A stretch of DNA of 64,000 nt from Microvirga sp. BSC39. Lineage in GTDB: Bacteria > Pseudomonadota > Alphaproteobacteria > Rhizobiales > Beijerinckiaceae. Position numbers and translations under genes: made by a program. The notes beneath the pieces are model-generated. The model ran no database searches. It saw only the letters and a program-made list of their open reading frames with translations, and was not told where the DNA came from. Shown in pieces: positions 54,945-64,000 of the stretch (the first letter of the stretch is position 1; the number at the start of each line of letters is the position of its first letter). The stretch spans positions 124,001 through 188,000 of the forward strand of contig NZ_JPUG01000064.1 of assembly GCF_000739015.1 (NCBI RefSeq), read 5' to 3'.

Positions 54945-55331
54945 CTAGCAAGCGGCCGGCACAACAGGTGCTTTGGCAAGGATCCCGTTCACGGCATCGC
55001 TAAAAGCATCGTGTGAAAACGGCTTTGTGAGCACGCAGTTTTGTTGATAGCTCGTGGGAACGACGCTGGAATCGTAGCCTGTCAGGAAGATAAACGGGAT
55101 GCCGCGATCACGCAGCACGTCCGCAACAGGATAGACCACCAAGCCATCCAGATTAACGTCGAGAACGGCGAGGTCGAAGTCGGCCTCGAGCGCCAATGCC
55201 ATGGCCTGTTCGAATTTCGCAGCCGGGCCCACGACCTCTGCTCCGAGATCACTCGTCATGTCTTCGATCAGCATCGATACCATGGTTTCATCTTCGACGA
55301 TGAGCACGCGAAGCTTGCGGTGGTCATGCAT
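54945..55331 (-). CDS. Single-domain response regulator
   Basis: A 128-residue receiver domain with no output module: RVLIVEDETMVSMLIEDMTS near the start, phospho-acceptor Asp in LAVLDVNLDG, then FIFLTGYDSS and the conserved Lys in LTKPFSHDAF. Stand-alone receivers usually relay phosphate or bind partners such as the flagellar motor. It faces the hybrid kinase gene, so a functional pairing is possible but unproven. Of the nearby starts, 55331 has GGAG seven to eight bases upstream. Confidence 0.85.
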   Translation of the reverse strand: MHDHRKLRVLIVEDETMVSMLIEDMTSDLGAEVVGPAAKFEQAMALALEADFDLAVLDVNLDGLVVYPVADVLRDRGIPFIFLTGYDSSVVPTSYQQNCVLTKPFSHDAFSDAVNGILAKAPVVPAAC

Positions 55332-55501
55332 GGGCATTCTCCCAATGGTCCCGACGTGCTCAACAGAGCCCTGCATATGAGGCCGTGTGTCCTGAATGGA
55401 CGACGCTTCTCTTGCTATGCTCAAGGAATCCTCCATACGAACTGCGTTGCCGGTTAACGAGAAGCGTCCTGCCGCCGGTCGGCGGCAGGACGTCGTGAGT
55501 G

Positions 55502-56332
55502 TTAGGGCTGTGCGGCCTGGATCTCGCGGGCCTCGCTGACGATTTGATCGAACACCGCGGATTCCGGATCGATCTCGAGCCCGAGCCTCTCATTGAGCGC
55601 CTTGACAGGCTCTTCCGGCACACCCTGCTTCGACAGCGCAGCCAAAGCAGTGGCGGCCGCGGTGATCTCGGCGTCGGTGATCTCGTCCTCGACCTCCGTG
55701 CCGAGCGTTAGCGCTTTCTCGTAGGCTGCGATCAGCCCAACCGTCGAGTTCGGCGCGGCGTTCAGACGAGCCGTCGCCGAGGCATTCACCGCGTTCATGC
55801 GGCCGAGCTTGGCGGTATCGAGGCCGATGGTCTTCGCGCTGGAAGCTGCCCTCTTCGCGTCGGAGGAGACTTTCGTGCCGGCGTCCCTGGCATCGCGCTT
55901 GGCGTCGCGGGTGCTGTGCGCCTGCTCGGCCCTGGCTGCCCCCTTAGCCGAGGCGTCGCTTGGGCCGGAACTGCGGCCGCTGCGCTCGCTGCTGCCACCA
56001 CGGGAATTCTCAGCTCCACCGCCGCGTGCCTCGCCGCCGGAGTGCCCGCCGGAGCCGCCACCATGGCCGCCAGAGTTGCCGCCACCACCACCGGAGTTGC
56101 CGCCGCCGTTGCCGTTTCCGCCACCGCCGCCATTGCCACCTCCGTTTCCGCCGCCGTTTCCTCCGCCGTTGCCGCCTCCATTACCACCGCCATTGCCTCC
56201 CCCATCGCCGCCTTTGGCCTGGGCCTGGGATTGGTCGAGCTTGAGCGAGGGCAGGTCAAGCGACAGCGGTTGTAGGCTGACGGCGAGACCCAGGGCGAGT
56301 GCCGAAACGAGCAGTGCAAGACGTCGTGTCAT
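55502..56332 (-). CDS. Secreted glycine-rich protein with helical C-terminal domain
   Basis: A 276-residue exported protein. The signal peptide is followed by SQAQAKGGDGGG and about nine GGGN units that give nearly pure glycine/asparagine sequence at residues ~40-100. Then comes a charged stretch (ARAEQAHSTRDAKRDARDAG), and a C-terminal ~110-residue helical domain (LGRMNAVNASATARLNAAPN, then SEAREIQAAQP at the end). No family is known. It is divergent from the DUF6502 gene; the protein at 57323 has a similar GGGN tail. Confidence 0.7.
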   Translation of the reverse strand: MTRRLALLVSALALGLAVSLQPLSLDLPSLKLDQSQAQAKGGDGGGNGGGNGGGNGGGNGGGNGGGNGGGGGNGNGGGNSGGGGGNSGGHGGGSGGHSGGEARGGGAENSRGGSSERSGRSSGPSDASAKGAARAEQAHSTRDAKRDARDAGTKVSSDAKRAASSAKTIGLDTAKLGRMNAVNASATARLNAAPNSTVGLIAAYEKALTLGTEVEDEITDAEITAAATALAALSKQGVPEEPVKALNERLGLEIDPESAVFDQIVSEAREIQAAQP

Positions 56333-56456
56333 GAGGTTTCCTTTCAGAACGTGTGAGCTTAACGAGCCCCTTGCACCAACAGGTATGTGAGAAATTTTCC
56401 CACGTCAACCCGGACGTGGGATTGCTTCCCACGGCTGATCTGCTTATTTAGATATC

Positions 56457-57326
56457 ATGTCCGGCGACGCCCCCCGCTCTCTTGAACCATCCAAGCTGCA
56501 TGCGCCCTTGGCGCGCCTGCTGCGCCCTCTCGTGCGGCTCCTGATCCGGAGCGGGATCACGTTTCCGATGCTGGCGGAACTGCTGCGCGAGCTTTACGTC
56601 AACGTCGCCGAGTACGACTTCGCTCTTCAGGGCAAGGAGCAGACGGACAGCCGCGTCAGCCTTCTGACCGGCATCCACCGCAAGGAAGTCCGCCGGCTGC
56701 GGGGCGCAGGCGCCCCGGTCAACACGGTCCCGGCGACCATCTCGCAGACGAGCCGCATCCTGGCCCGCTGGCTCGCGGACCCGGACTTCACCGGCAGCGA
56801 CGGGCGACCCCTGCCTCTCCCCCGTACGGCCGAGATCCCACAGCCGTCCTTCGAGCGCCTCGTCGCCTCGGTCACGCGCGACGTGCGGCCGCGCGCGGTG
56901 CTGGACGAGTGGCTCGACCGCAAGCTGGTTGTGCTGGATGACAAGGATCGCGCCGTCCTGGCCGAGACGGCCTATGTGCCGCGCGGCGGAGACGACCAGC
57001 AACTCTACTATCTGGGCCGCAACCTGCACGACCACATCGCTGCTGCGGTGGCGAACGTGGAAGCCGGGTCACCGCCCTTCCTGGAACGCGCCGTGCACTA
57101 TGACGGGCTGACCAAGGAGCTGGCCGAGCAGCTGCAGCAGCGCTCCCGCGACGTGGCCATGGAGGTTCTCCACACGCTCAACCGTGAAGCCCATGCCGCC
57201 AGCGACAAGGCTCCCGCGGGGCAGTGGCGCTGGAATTTCGGTGTTTATGTCTATTCCGAAGAGGTCGTGCCGCCATCCGCTGCAGCGACAGCCACCGACA
57301 GCAACGACAAGGGAGCCAAGCCGTGA
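56457..57326 (+). CDS. DUF6502 family protein
   Basis: A 289-residue cytosolic protein. The DUF6502 pattern is an N-terminal helix-turn-helix-like half (LLIRSGITFPMLAELLRELY, then VSLLTGIHRKEVRRLRG) and a C-terminal half rich in conserved acidic and aromatic residues (DQQLYYLGRNLHDHIAAAVA). The N-terminal part suggests DNA binding, so a regulator of its neighbours is plausible. The TGA overlaps the GTG of the next gene. Family members often occur beside DUF5666 genes, as here. Confidence 0.78.
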   Translation: MSGDAPRSLEPSKLHAPLARLLRPLVRLLIRSGITFPMLAELLRELYVNVAEYDFALQGKEQTDSRVSLLTGIHRKEVRRLRGAGAPVNTVPATISQTSRILARWLADPDFTGSDGRPLPLPRTAEIPQPSFERLVASVTRDVRPRAVLDEWLDRKLVVLDDKDRAVLAETAYVPRGGDDQQLYYLGRNLHDHIAAAVANVEAGSPPFLERAVHYDGLTKELAEQLQQRSRDVAMEVLHTLNREAHAASDKAPAGQWRWNFGVYVYSEEVVPPSAAATATDSNDKGAKP

Positions 57327-58633
57327 AGGATCACGCCGCTTCGCTCGCACGAACCCATGCCCTCTGGCTCGTAGCGCTGGCTCTGCTTGTCGCCTCGCCG
57401 ATCCTTGCGTGGGGCCAGAACGGGCAGGACCGCGGCATCGGCGGCACCGGGGTCGTGTCCGATGATCAGGACAGCGACCGGGGCATCGGCGGCACAGGCA
57501 TGATGGGCCGAATCCGAGGGTTCGGCAGCATCATCGTCAACGGTCGGCATGTGGACTACGCGCCCGATGTGCCGGTGCGGATCGACGGGCAGGCTCGTGC
57601 GGTGTCCGACCTGAAGATCGGCCAGGTGGTGCGGGTGGTGGCCGAAAACCGCAACGGCGTGCTGGCCACACGGCAGATCGATGTGACCAGCGAGGTTGTC
57701 GGCCCGATAGAGACGACAGGCAAAAAGACCCTGACGGTGCTCGGCCAGACCGTCTCCACGCAGGCGCTGAGCGCCTCAACCGAGTGGCAGCGTGGCGACC
57801 GCGTAGCGGTGTTCGGCCTGCGGCGGCCGGATGGCACGATCGTCGCAAGCCTGATCGAGCGGCGGGATGGCGGACCTGACAGGATCGCCGGTCGGGTGAC
57901 CAGATCGCGCAACGGCAGCCTCGGGATCGGGATGTTGAAGCTCACCGGCCTGGACCCTGCTCTCGTCGGCACCCGGGCCGTGCTTGAAGGATCCTATGCC
58001 AATGGCACGCTCCAGGTGACCGGGACGGCTCGCGAACGGGATCTCCTCGGCGCGAATGTCCGGCGGTTCTCCATTGAGGCTTATGTGGAGCGGACGCGAA
58101 GCGGGCTGCGCCTCGGTTCGGGGCTCGATGTGGCAGGCAGCCCCTCCTCGACCCTGCCGGTCGGGTCCTATGCCCCGGCGGTGGTGACAGTCGTGGCCGA
58201 TCAGAGGGGACGCCTCGGCATCGAGAATGTGTCCCTCCAAGGACAACCAACCTCATCGCGCGGATCACCCCAAGCGGTCGGCAATGAAAATTCGCGCAAC
58301 ATGCCGGCGGATGCACGCGGACGCGGGCCCGCCTCGCGGGATACGCATCCGGGATCCGGCTCGTCCCGTCGGGACGTTTCGCCGGGCGACGCTCGCGGGC
58401 GCGACGGCCAAGGCGGATCATCCGGCAATCGCTCAGACGGAAGCGGCAATAGCGGTAATAGCGGCGGTGGCAATCAGGGCGGTGGCCGCGGCGGCGATCA
58501 CGGCGGAGGCGGACCGGGAGGTGGCTCGGGCAGCTCCGGTGCAGGCGGCGGCGGCGGGAATGGAGGCGGCCAAGGCGGGGGCGGCAACGGCGGAGGGAAT
58601 GGTGGTGGCAATGGAGGCGGCGGGAAACGCTGA
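57323..58633 (+). CDS. Secreted DUF5666 protein with glycine-rich tail
   Basis: A 436-residue exported protein. The signal peptide ends near WGQN. Two GIGGTG motifs (RGIGGTGVVSDDQDSDRGIG) come next, then DUF5666-type beta repeats (GSIIVNGRHVDYAPDVPVRI, GKKTLTVLGQTVSTQALSAS, and a third unit) across residues ~55-290. A Ser/Arg/Asp stretch leads to a C-terminal ~90-residue Gly/Asn tract (GGGNGGGNGG type). The GTG start overlaps the DUF6502 stop by four bases. The GGGN tract is shared with the divergent secreted protein at 55502, suggesting that both work in the same matrix or envelope layer. Confidence 0.75.
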   Translation: MKDHAASLARTHALWLVALALLVASPILAWGQNGQDRGIGGTGVVSDDQDSDRGIGGTGMMGRIRGFGSIIVNGRHVDYAPDVPVRIDGQARAVSDLKIGQVVRVVAENRNGVLATRQIDVTSEVVGPIETTGKKTLTVLGQTVSTQALSASTEWQRGDRVAVFGLRRPDGTIVASLIERRDGGPDRIAGRVTRSRNGSLGIGMLKLTGLDPALVGTRAVLEGSYANGTLQVTGTARERDLLGANVRRFSIEAYVERTRSGLRLGSGLDVAGSPSSTLPVGSYAPAVVTVVADQRGRLGIENVSLQGQPTSSRGSPQAVGNENSRNMPADARGRGPASRDTHPGSGSSRRDVSPGDARGRDGQGGSSGNRSDGSGNSGNSGGGNQGGGRGGDHGGGGPGGGSGSSGAGGGGGNGGGQGGGGNGGGNGGGNGGGGKR

Positions 58634-58886
58634 CATCATCGGTATCATCCCCGCCCCTCCCATGTGCTGCATGATGCAGTTCGGATCTTGACAGCGACCG
58701 GTATGGCAACAAGCGAAAACCGAGCCCGAAAAGCCCGGCGTGAGCTTTGGGTAGACGTCGGCAATCCTCCGGCTCATCCGCGTGGAGGTAGCCGCAAGCT
58801 CAAATTAGATCACGAGGATCTCTATAAATCGAGGCTGCGCCGGGTCATGTTCATCGTGTTCATCGGATCGCCTTTCCGGCAGCTGA

Positions 58887-59906
58887 TCAGGCTGCCTCTC
58901 GGTGCGGGTGGTTGGGGCAAGCATGCACCTCAACCGTCACATGGGACAGGCCTTCGATGCCGGAGAGCCGCTGCTTGTAGACGTCGGGCGGCTGAGGGGC
59001 GTCCGACACGACCGAGACGATCAGGCCGGCATGGCCGGGACCCAGGCGCCAGAGATGGAGGTCCGTCACGCGGTCCTCCCCGACCTCAATCCGCTCGCGG
59101 ACGGACCGAGCAAGGGTTTGGTCGGGGACCGTATCGAGGAGGGTGGCTCCGGCCACGCGGATCAATCCCCACGACCAACGCGCGATGACGAGGGCCCCGA
59201 CAACGCCCATCACAGGATCGAGCCAGCTCCAGCCATAGAAGCGCCCGGCCAGCAGCGCCACGATGGCAAGCACGGATGTCAGGGCATCGGCGAGAACGTG
59301 CAGGTATGCCGCGCGGATATTCGTGTCGCCACCATGATGATCTCTGTGCGCATGGTCATGATGGTGATGGCCCTCATGGTTATGACGGTGCTCATGCCCG
59401 TGGCCATGATGGTGCCCGTGATCATGGTGATGATGCCCGTGATGGTGATGGTCACCGGCCAGCAGCCAAGCACTGGCGAGGTTCACGGCAAGTCCGATCA
59501 CCGCGACCACCGTCGCTTCGCCGAACCGGATCGGCACCGGCGCCATCAGGCGCATGAGGCTCTCGTAGCCGATCAGCAGGGCGATGAGAGCCAGAATGAT
59601 TGCGCTGGAGAACGCCGCGAGCTCACCGACCTTGCCGGTGCCGAACGAAAAGCGGGGATCGTGGGCGTGCTTGCGGGCGAAGCGGTAAGCGAGCGCCGCG
59701 ATGGCGAGCGCCGCGGCATGGGTCGACATGTGCCAGCCGTCGGCGACCAGCGCCATGGACCCGAAGATCGTCCCGGCGACGATCTCCGCGACCATCATGG
59801 CCGCGGTCAGGCCGACCACCAGCCAAGTGCGCCGCTCATGCCGGTCGTGGTGTTCCCCAAGGAAGACGTGGTCGTGCTGCCAGTGGTGCAAGGTATGACG
59901 GTGCAT
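58887..59906 (-). CDS. dmeF: CDF-family Co2+/Ni2+ efflux transporter DmeF
   Basis: A 339-residue cation diffusion facilitator. The opening HWQHDHVFLGEHHDRHERRT is the DmeF signature. Six TM helices follow, with metal site DGWHMSTHA in TM2 and LADALTS in TM5. A cytosolic loop at about residues 150-195 is very His-rich (DHHHHGHHHHDHGHHHGHGH), suited to binding Co2+ or Ni2+. The protein ends in the usual CDF C-terminal domain. It is last in the minus-strand metal gene run, 110 bases after the DUF305 gene. Confidence 0.92.
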   Translation of the reverse strand: MHRHTLHHWQHDHVFLGEHHDRHERRTWLVVGLTAAMMVAEIVAGTIFGSMALVADGWHMSTHAAALAIAALAYRFARKHAHDPRFSFGTGKVGELAAFSSAIILALIALLIGYESLMRLMAPVPIRFGEATVVAVIGLAVNLASAWLLAGDHHHHGHHHHDHGHHHGHGHEHRHNHEGHHHHDHAHRDHHGGDTNIRAAYLHVLADALTSVLAIVALLAGRFYGWSWLDPVMGVVGALVIARWSWGLIRVAGATLLDTVPDQTLARSVRERIEVGEDRVTDLHLWRLGPGHAGLIVSVVSDAPQPPDVYKQRLSGIEGLSHVTVEVHACPNHPHREAA

Positions 59907-60016
59907 CGGATCGCTTTCGGTTGTCCCGATCTACATGGGTCATGCAGGTGACGCCCGGAAGCGGCCCATGGCCGCCCCAGGCAACGGGACGGGCAACAGG
60001 CCGCCCGCCACAACCG

Positions 60017-60454
60017 CTACTTGCCGTTCTTCTTCAGCCAGTCCTGCATCTCGGCGATCTCCTTCTCCTGATCGTCGATGATCTTCTGGGCCATCCGCTT
60101 CGTCTCCGGATCCTTGGCATGCTTCAGGGCGACCTTCGCCATCTCGACGGCGCCCTGGTGGTGCGGGATCATGTGGGTGCGGAAGTCCACGTCCGCGTTG
60201 CCGGTGTAGGGCACGTGCATGTTGTGCATCATCTGCATGTCCGCTGCCTTGAAGTCCTTGGTCGAGGCCGGATCGTTCGGCGACGGCATCATGTCCTGCA
60301 TCATCTTCTGCATCGCCGCCGGGTCCATGTGGCCCATGGGCATGGAGCCGGACATCGGCATGCTGCCGTGGCCCTGGTGCGAGGTCTGGGCGTACGCCAT
60401 GCCGGCCAGGGTGGTGATCGCGAGGGCAGCGACGGTCTTGGTGATCATCTTCAT
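60017..60454 (-). CDS. Exported DUF305 protein
   Basis: A 145-residue periplasmic protein with a signal peptide ending AYAQ. A Met/His-rich stretch (HGSMPMSGSMPMGHMDPAAM) could bind Cu or Ag. The DUF305 core has DVDFRTHMIPHHQGAVEMAK with conserved His. The family is linked to heavy-metal tolerance, mainly copper. It is 26 bases after the small periplasmic protein gene, in the same run as czcA. Confidence 0.88.
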   Translation of the reverse strand: MKMITKTVAALAITTLAGMAYAQTSHQGHGSMPMSGSMPMGHMDPAAMQKMMQDMMPSPNDPASTKDFKAADMQMMHNMHVPYTGNADVDFRTHMIPHHQGAVEMAKVALKHAKDPETKRMAQKIIDDQEKEIAEMQDWLKKNGK

Positions 60455-60480
60455 CGTTTTCTCCTTGCTGTCAGGAAAGC

Positions 60481-60855
60481 TCAGTTGTTGACGAAGCGGG
60501 CCTGCACGGCGTGGCCATCGGCCATGGTGGCCGAGACGACCACGCGGGCGCCCGACCCGAGTGGCTGTGGCAGGGCACCGACGAGCCGGTTGGGCTCGGC
60601 CGGCTGGAGCGGGACGGTCACCGTCTTGCCGCCGTCCTGCACGATGGCGCGAGCGTTCTTCGTGCCTGCGGACGCCAGGGGCTTGTCGTCCGACTCGGTG
60701 AGGAAGAGGACGAGCTCGGAGCCATTGGCGACCATCTCCACGTGATGGCCGGCGCTGTCGACGACGGGGCCGCCGTTCGGTCCCTTGGCGACCTCATGGG
60801 CAGATACCGCGAGTGGCGAGACTGCGACGGCAAGGGCGAGGAAGAGATGCTTCAT
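60481..60855 (-). CDS. Small periplasmic protein linked to RND metal efflux
   Basis: A 124-residue exported protein. The signal peptide ends VSAHE. The mature part opens GPNGGPVVDSAGHHVEMVAN, a His-containing segment also seen near the N-termini of CzcB-type adaptors. The rest is beta-type and compact. No family name is certain. It lies 23 bases after czcA and 26 before the DUF305 gene, so it belongs to the operon and may carry metal to the pump. Confidence 0.7.
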   Translation of the reverse strand: MKHLFLALAVAVSPLAVSAHEVAKGPNGGPVVDSAGHHVEMVANGSELVLFLTESDDKPLASAGTKNARAIVQDGGKTVTVPLQPAEPNRLVGALPQPLGSGARVVVSATMADGHAVQARFVNN

Positions 60856-60878
60856 GGTGTTTCTCCTTGTGTCAGGGA

Positions 60879-63800
60879 TCAGAAGGCTTCCGCAGGGGTG
60901 AGGCCGCCGGCGCGGCCCTCGCGGCTGGCCTGGATGCGTTCCAGAGGCTTGCGGCCGAAGGTCAGGAACAGGACCGGGGTGAGGAAGGTGTCGATCAGCG
61001 TCGCCGAGATCAGCCCGCCGAAGATCGTCACCGCCACCGGGTGCAGGATCTCGCGCCCGGGCTCGTCCGCCCCGATGAGGAGCGGGATGAGGGCGAGACC
61101 CGCCGACAGGGCCGTCATCAGCACCGGGGTCAGCCGCTCCAGGCTGCCGCGGATCACCAGGTCCTTGCCGAACTGCTCGCCCTCGTAGAGTGCGAGGTTG
61201 ATGTAGTGCGAGACCTTCAGGATGCCGTTGCGCGCCGAGATGCCGGCCAGCGTGATGAAGCCGATCATCGAGGCAACCGAAAGCGGCTGGCCGGCGATGT
61301 TAAGCGCTATCACGCTGCCGATGAGCGCCAGCGGGATGTTGCCCATGATGATCAGCGCCAGGGCCGGCGACTGGTAGCGGCTGTAGAGCACCACGAACAC
61401 CATCGCGAGCGACAGGAGCGAGAGCGCCCCGATCCGGAGCGTGGCCTCCTCCTGCGCCTGGAAGGTGCCCTCCAGGCGGGTGACGTATCCCTGCGGCCAC
61501 TGCGTCTCTCCGGTGATGCGGCGGATGTCGGCGATGATGGCCGCCATGTCGCGCCGGCCGTCCGTATTGCCGAGGACCGCGATCCGGCGCTGGCCGTTCT
61601 CGCGCAGCACCTGGTTGGGTCCGTCCGTCTCCTGAACGGTCGCGATCATGCGCAGGGGCACGTGGCCGGTCGGCGTGGCGATCAACAGGTCGCCGAGCCC
61701 TGTGGTGGAGCGGTCCTGGTCGGACAGGCGCATCACCACATCAAAGCGGCGGTTGCCCTCGACGATCTGCGACACCGTGCGCCCGTTCGACATCGTCTCC
61801 AGGCCCTGGGTCACCGTCGCCGGCGTGAGACCGTAGAGGGCGGCCTTCTCGTAGTCGACGTCGATGCGCAGTTGCGGGATGCGCACCTGCTTCTCGACCT
61901 GAAGATCGACTAACCCTTCCACGCTCGCGAGGCGCTCGCGCAGGCCCTCCGCCAGGGTGCGCAGCGTGTCGACGTCCTCACCGTAGATCTTGAGCGCGAT
62001 CTCGGCCCGCACGCCCGAGAGCATGTGGTCGAGGCGGTGCGAGATCGGCTGGCCCACGTTGAGCGTCGCGGGCAGGACGGCCAGACGGGCGCGGATGTCG
62101 CCCATCACCTCCTCCTTCGAGCGCTCCGACCGCTTCAGGTCGACGTCGATCTCGGACGAGTGCACGCCCTCCGCATGCTCGTCGAGCTCGGCACGGCCCG
62201 TGCGACGACCGACCGAGATCACCTCAGGCACGTCCTTGATCAGGTTCTCCGCGACCAACCCGAGGCGGTGGCTCTCGGCGAGCGCGATGCCCGGGTTGTA
62301 GGCGAGGCTGATCGTGAGCGTGCCCTCGTTGAACGGGGGCAGGAAGGCGCGGGGCAGCAGCGTCGCCCCATAGGCCGCCAAGCCGACGCCCAGCAGGATG
62401 GTGGTGAACAGGATCCCGCGGTGGGCGAAGGCCCAGCGCAGCAGGGCGGCGTTGCCGCGCTTGAGGTGCCGCACAATGAGGCTGTCGTTCTCGTGGCCCT
62501 TCACTCGTCCTGAAAGCAGATAGTAGGCCAGCACCGGCGTCACGGTGATCGAGGTGACGAGCGAGGCCAGGATCGAGACGATATAGGCCACGCCGAGCGG
62601 TGCGAAGAGACGCCCCTCAATGCCGGAGAGCGCGAACAGCGGGATGAACACCAGGATGATGATCATCGTCGCGTAGACGATGCCGGAGCGGACCTCCTGG
62701 CTTGCGGCCGCGATCACCTCCAGCACCGGCCGCGGTTCGGGGAGTTCCCGGTTCTCCTTGAGCCGGCGCAGGATGTTCTCAACATCGACCACCGCGTCGT
62801 CGACGAGCTCGCCGATGGCGATGGCCAGGCCGCCCAGTGTCATCGTGTTGATGGTGAGACCAAAGGCATTGAACACGAGCACCGTCACCAGGATCGAGAT
62901 CGGGATCGCGGTGAGCGAGATGAATGTGGCCCTCGCATTCATGAGGAATAGGATCAGGATGATCGCAACGACACCGGCGGCCTCCAGCAGCACCTGCTTC
63001 ACGTTGTCGACCGAGGTCTCGATGAAGGTGGCCTGCCGGAATTGCAGGTTCGTGGCCGACACGCCCTGCGGCAGCGTCTTCTGGATCTCGGCCAGCGCGG
63101 CCTCGATCTTGCCCGTGAGGTCGACGGTGTCGGCGCCGGGCTGCTTCTGGATCGACACGATCACTGCCGGCTTGCCCTGGAAGCCGGCGTCGCCGCGCTT
63201 CACCCGCGGCGCGAAGTCGACCTGGGCCACCTGGTGCAGGAAGACCGGCTGGCCCTGCTTGTGCACCACCACCGTGTTGCGCAGGTCTTCCAGGCGCTTT
63301 GTGACACCCACGTTGCGGATCAGGTACTCGCGCCCGTGCTGGTCGACGAAGCCGCCGCCGGTGTTGGTGCCGAAGCGTGTGACCGCGGCCTCGACCTGCT
63401 CGTGCGTGACGTCGAGCGCCTGCAGGGCCGCGATGTTCGGCACGATCCGGTACTGCCGCACCTCGCCGCCGATGGGGATCACCTGGGCCACGCCCGCGAT
63501 GGTGAGGAGCTGTGGCCGGATGATGAAGTCGGCGATCTCGCGCACCTCCATCGGCGAGATGGTGTCGCTGGTGACGGCCACCAGCATGATCTCGCCCATG
63601 ATCGACGTTACGGGGCCCATCTGCGGGGTGACGCCGGTTGGGAGCTGCTCGCCCACGAGGGCCAGGCGCTCGGCCACGAGCTGGCGCGAGCGGTAGATGT
63701 CGGTGCTCCAGTCGAACTCGACATAGACGATGGACAGGCCGACGCCCGAGACGGACCGGACGCGCGTGACGCCCGGCATGCCGTTCATGGAGGTCTCAAG

Positions 63801-64000
63801 CGGGTAGGTGACGAGTTGCTCCACCTCCTGCGGCGCGAGGCCTTCGGCCTCGGTCATCAGGGTGACGGTGGGGCGGTTCAGGTCGGGGAACACGTCGACC
63901 GGCACCCGCGGCAGGATCCATGAGCCATAGGCGACGAGGACGAGCGCCGCCGCGATGACGAAGAGGCGGTTCTTGAGGCTGCTGCTGACGAGGAAGTTGA
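60879..64000 (-). CDS. czcA: CzcA/CusA-family heavy-metal RND efflux transporter (5' end beyond window)
   Basis: Over 1,040 residues of an inner-membrane RND pump that drives metal ions across both membranes using protons. The frame is open to the right edge; [20 protein letters not shown] before [14 protein letters not shown] is TM1, so a few dozen residues at most are missing. Visible features include [37 protein letters not shown] in TM4 and the C-terminal [12 protein letters not shown]. The proton-relay region [10 protein letters not shown] has the DD and E residues of metal-type RND pumps. It heads the small periplasmic, DUF305 and dmeF genes. The precise metal (Co/Zn/Cd or Cu/Ag) is open. 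Confidence 0.93.
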   Translation of the reverse strand, partial: NFLVSSSLKNRLFVIAAALVLVAYGSWILPRVPVDVFPDLNRPTVTLMTEAEGLAPQEVEQLVTYPLETSMNGMPGVTRVRSVSGVGLSIVYVEFDWSTDIYRSRQLVAERLALVGEQLPTGVTPQMGPVTSIMGEIMLVAVTSDTISPMEVREIADFIIRPQLLTIAGVAQVIPIGGEVRQYRIVPNIAALQALDVTHEQVEAAVTRFGTNTGGGFVDQHGREYLIRNVGVTKRLEDLRNTVVVHKQGQPVFLHQVAQVDFAPRVKRGDAGFQGKPAVIVSIQKQPGADTVDLTGKIEAALAEIQKTLPQGVSATNLQFRQATFIETSVDNVKQVLLEAAGVVAIILILFLMNARATFISLTAIPISILVTVLVFNAFGLTINTMTLGGLAIAIGELVDDAVVDVENILRRLKENRELPEPRPVLEVIAAASQEVRSGIVYATMIIILVFIPLFALSGIEGRLFAPLGVAYIVSILASLVTSITVTPVLAYYLLSGRVKGHENDSLIVRHLKRGNAALLRWAFAHRGILFTTILLGVGLAAYGATLLPRAFLPPFNEGTLTISLAYNPGIALAESHRLGLVAENLIKDVPEVISVGRRTGRAELDEHAEGVHSSEIDVDLKRSERSKEEVMGDIRARLAVLPATLNVGQPISHRLDHMLSGVRAEIALKIYGEDVDTLRTLAEGLRERLASVEGLVDLQVEKQVRIPQLRIDVDYEKAALYGLTPATVTQGLETMSNGRTVSQIVEGNRRFDVVMRLSDQDRSTTGLGDLLIATPTGHVPLRMIATVQETDGPNQVLRENGQRRIAVLGNTDGRRDMAAIIADIRRITGETQWPQGYVTRLEGTFQAQEEATLRIGALSLLSLAMVFVVLYSRYQSPALALIIMGNIPLALIGSVIALNIAGQPLSVASMIGFITLAGISARNGILKVSHYINLALYEGEQFGKDLVIRGSLERLTPVLMTALSAGLALIPLLIGADEPGREILHPVAVTIFGGLISATLIDTFLTPVLFLTFGRKPLERIQASREGRAGGLTPAEAF

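Noticed and set aside
56040..56210. Regular short repeats as a possible CRISPR or satellite
   Set aside because: They are in-frame GGGN codons of the secreted glycine-rich protein, with no spacers.

Overview
The window is a GC-rich stretch of chromosome from an alphaproteobacterium, most likely Hyphomicrobiales and possibly near Microvirga or Methylobacteriaceae. This rests on a DUF1127 gene, two DUF6894 genes, a porin-like secreted fragment of rhizobial type, the secF / Mth938 / squalene-synthase-like gene order, an alphaproteobacterial LexA box (GTTC-N7-GTTC), and dispersed GTCATCCCGG-type intergenic palindromes. The genus is an inference. The window cuts into secD at its left edge and into a CzcA-type RND gene at its right edge.

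Positions 1-41,600 are mostly housekeeping genes with accessory insertions. In order they are secD-secF with two homologues of mitochondrial complex I assembly factors; trmFO; an RTX protein; an SDR oxidoreductase; small secreted and stress-type proteins; a membrane-anchored GGDEF protein; a secreted AlgE-type mannuronan C5-epimerase with an RTX tail; a hybrid histidine kinase; a methyltransferase; an ArsR-led membrane-protein operon; rpiB; uvrA; a third RTX protein lying between uvrA and ssb; an M20 peptidase / GNAT / RppH operon; marC; a PP2C-like phosphatase; an SOS-type promoter with no gene behind it; an IS256-family element; gyrA; coaD; two cyclophilins; queA-tgt; and tRNA-Lys(UUU).

The region after tRNA-Lys looks accessory. 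An HNH-like gene of different codon use and a 129-bp MITE come first. Next is a potassium module: a KdpD-like kinase without the usual cytosolic N-terminal half, KdpE, a small unknown protein, Kup, TrkA, TrkH and a K+ channel with a C-terminal zinc ribbon. No kdpFABC is present. A TTTATA-N5-TTTATA direct repeat, which matches the half-site layout known for KdpE, lies between kdpE and the kup/trk genes. This suggests KdpDE here controls Kup/Trk instead of the Kdp ATPase. A second hybrid kinase, an orphan receiver protein, a glycine-rich secreted pair around a DUF6502 protein, and a metal-resistance operon (czcA, a small periplasmic protein, DUF305, dmeF) complete the window.

The strongest candidates for something undescribed are: (1) the KdpDE-to-Kup/Trk rewiring with its operator; (2) a LexA-box promoter (TTGACT-N17-TATAGC) driving an apparently non-coding, structured transcript; (3) three RTX proteins, one an AlgE-type epimerase, sharing a C-terminal tail; and (4) the DUF6502 / DUF5666 / glycine-rich locus. 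All calls come from reading the sequence; no database search was run.
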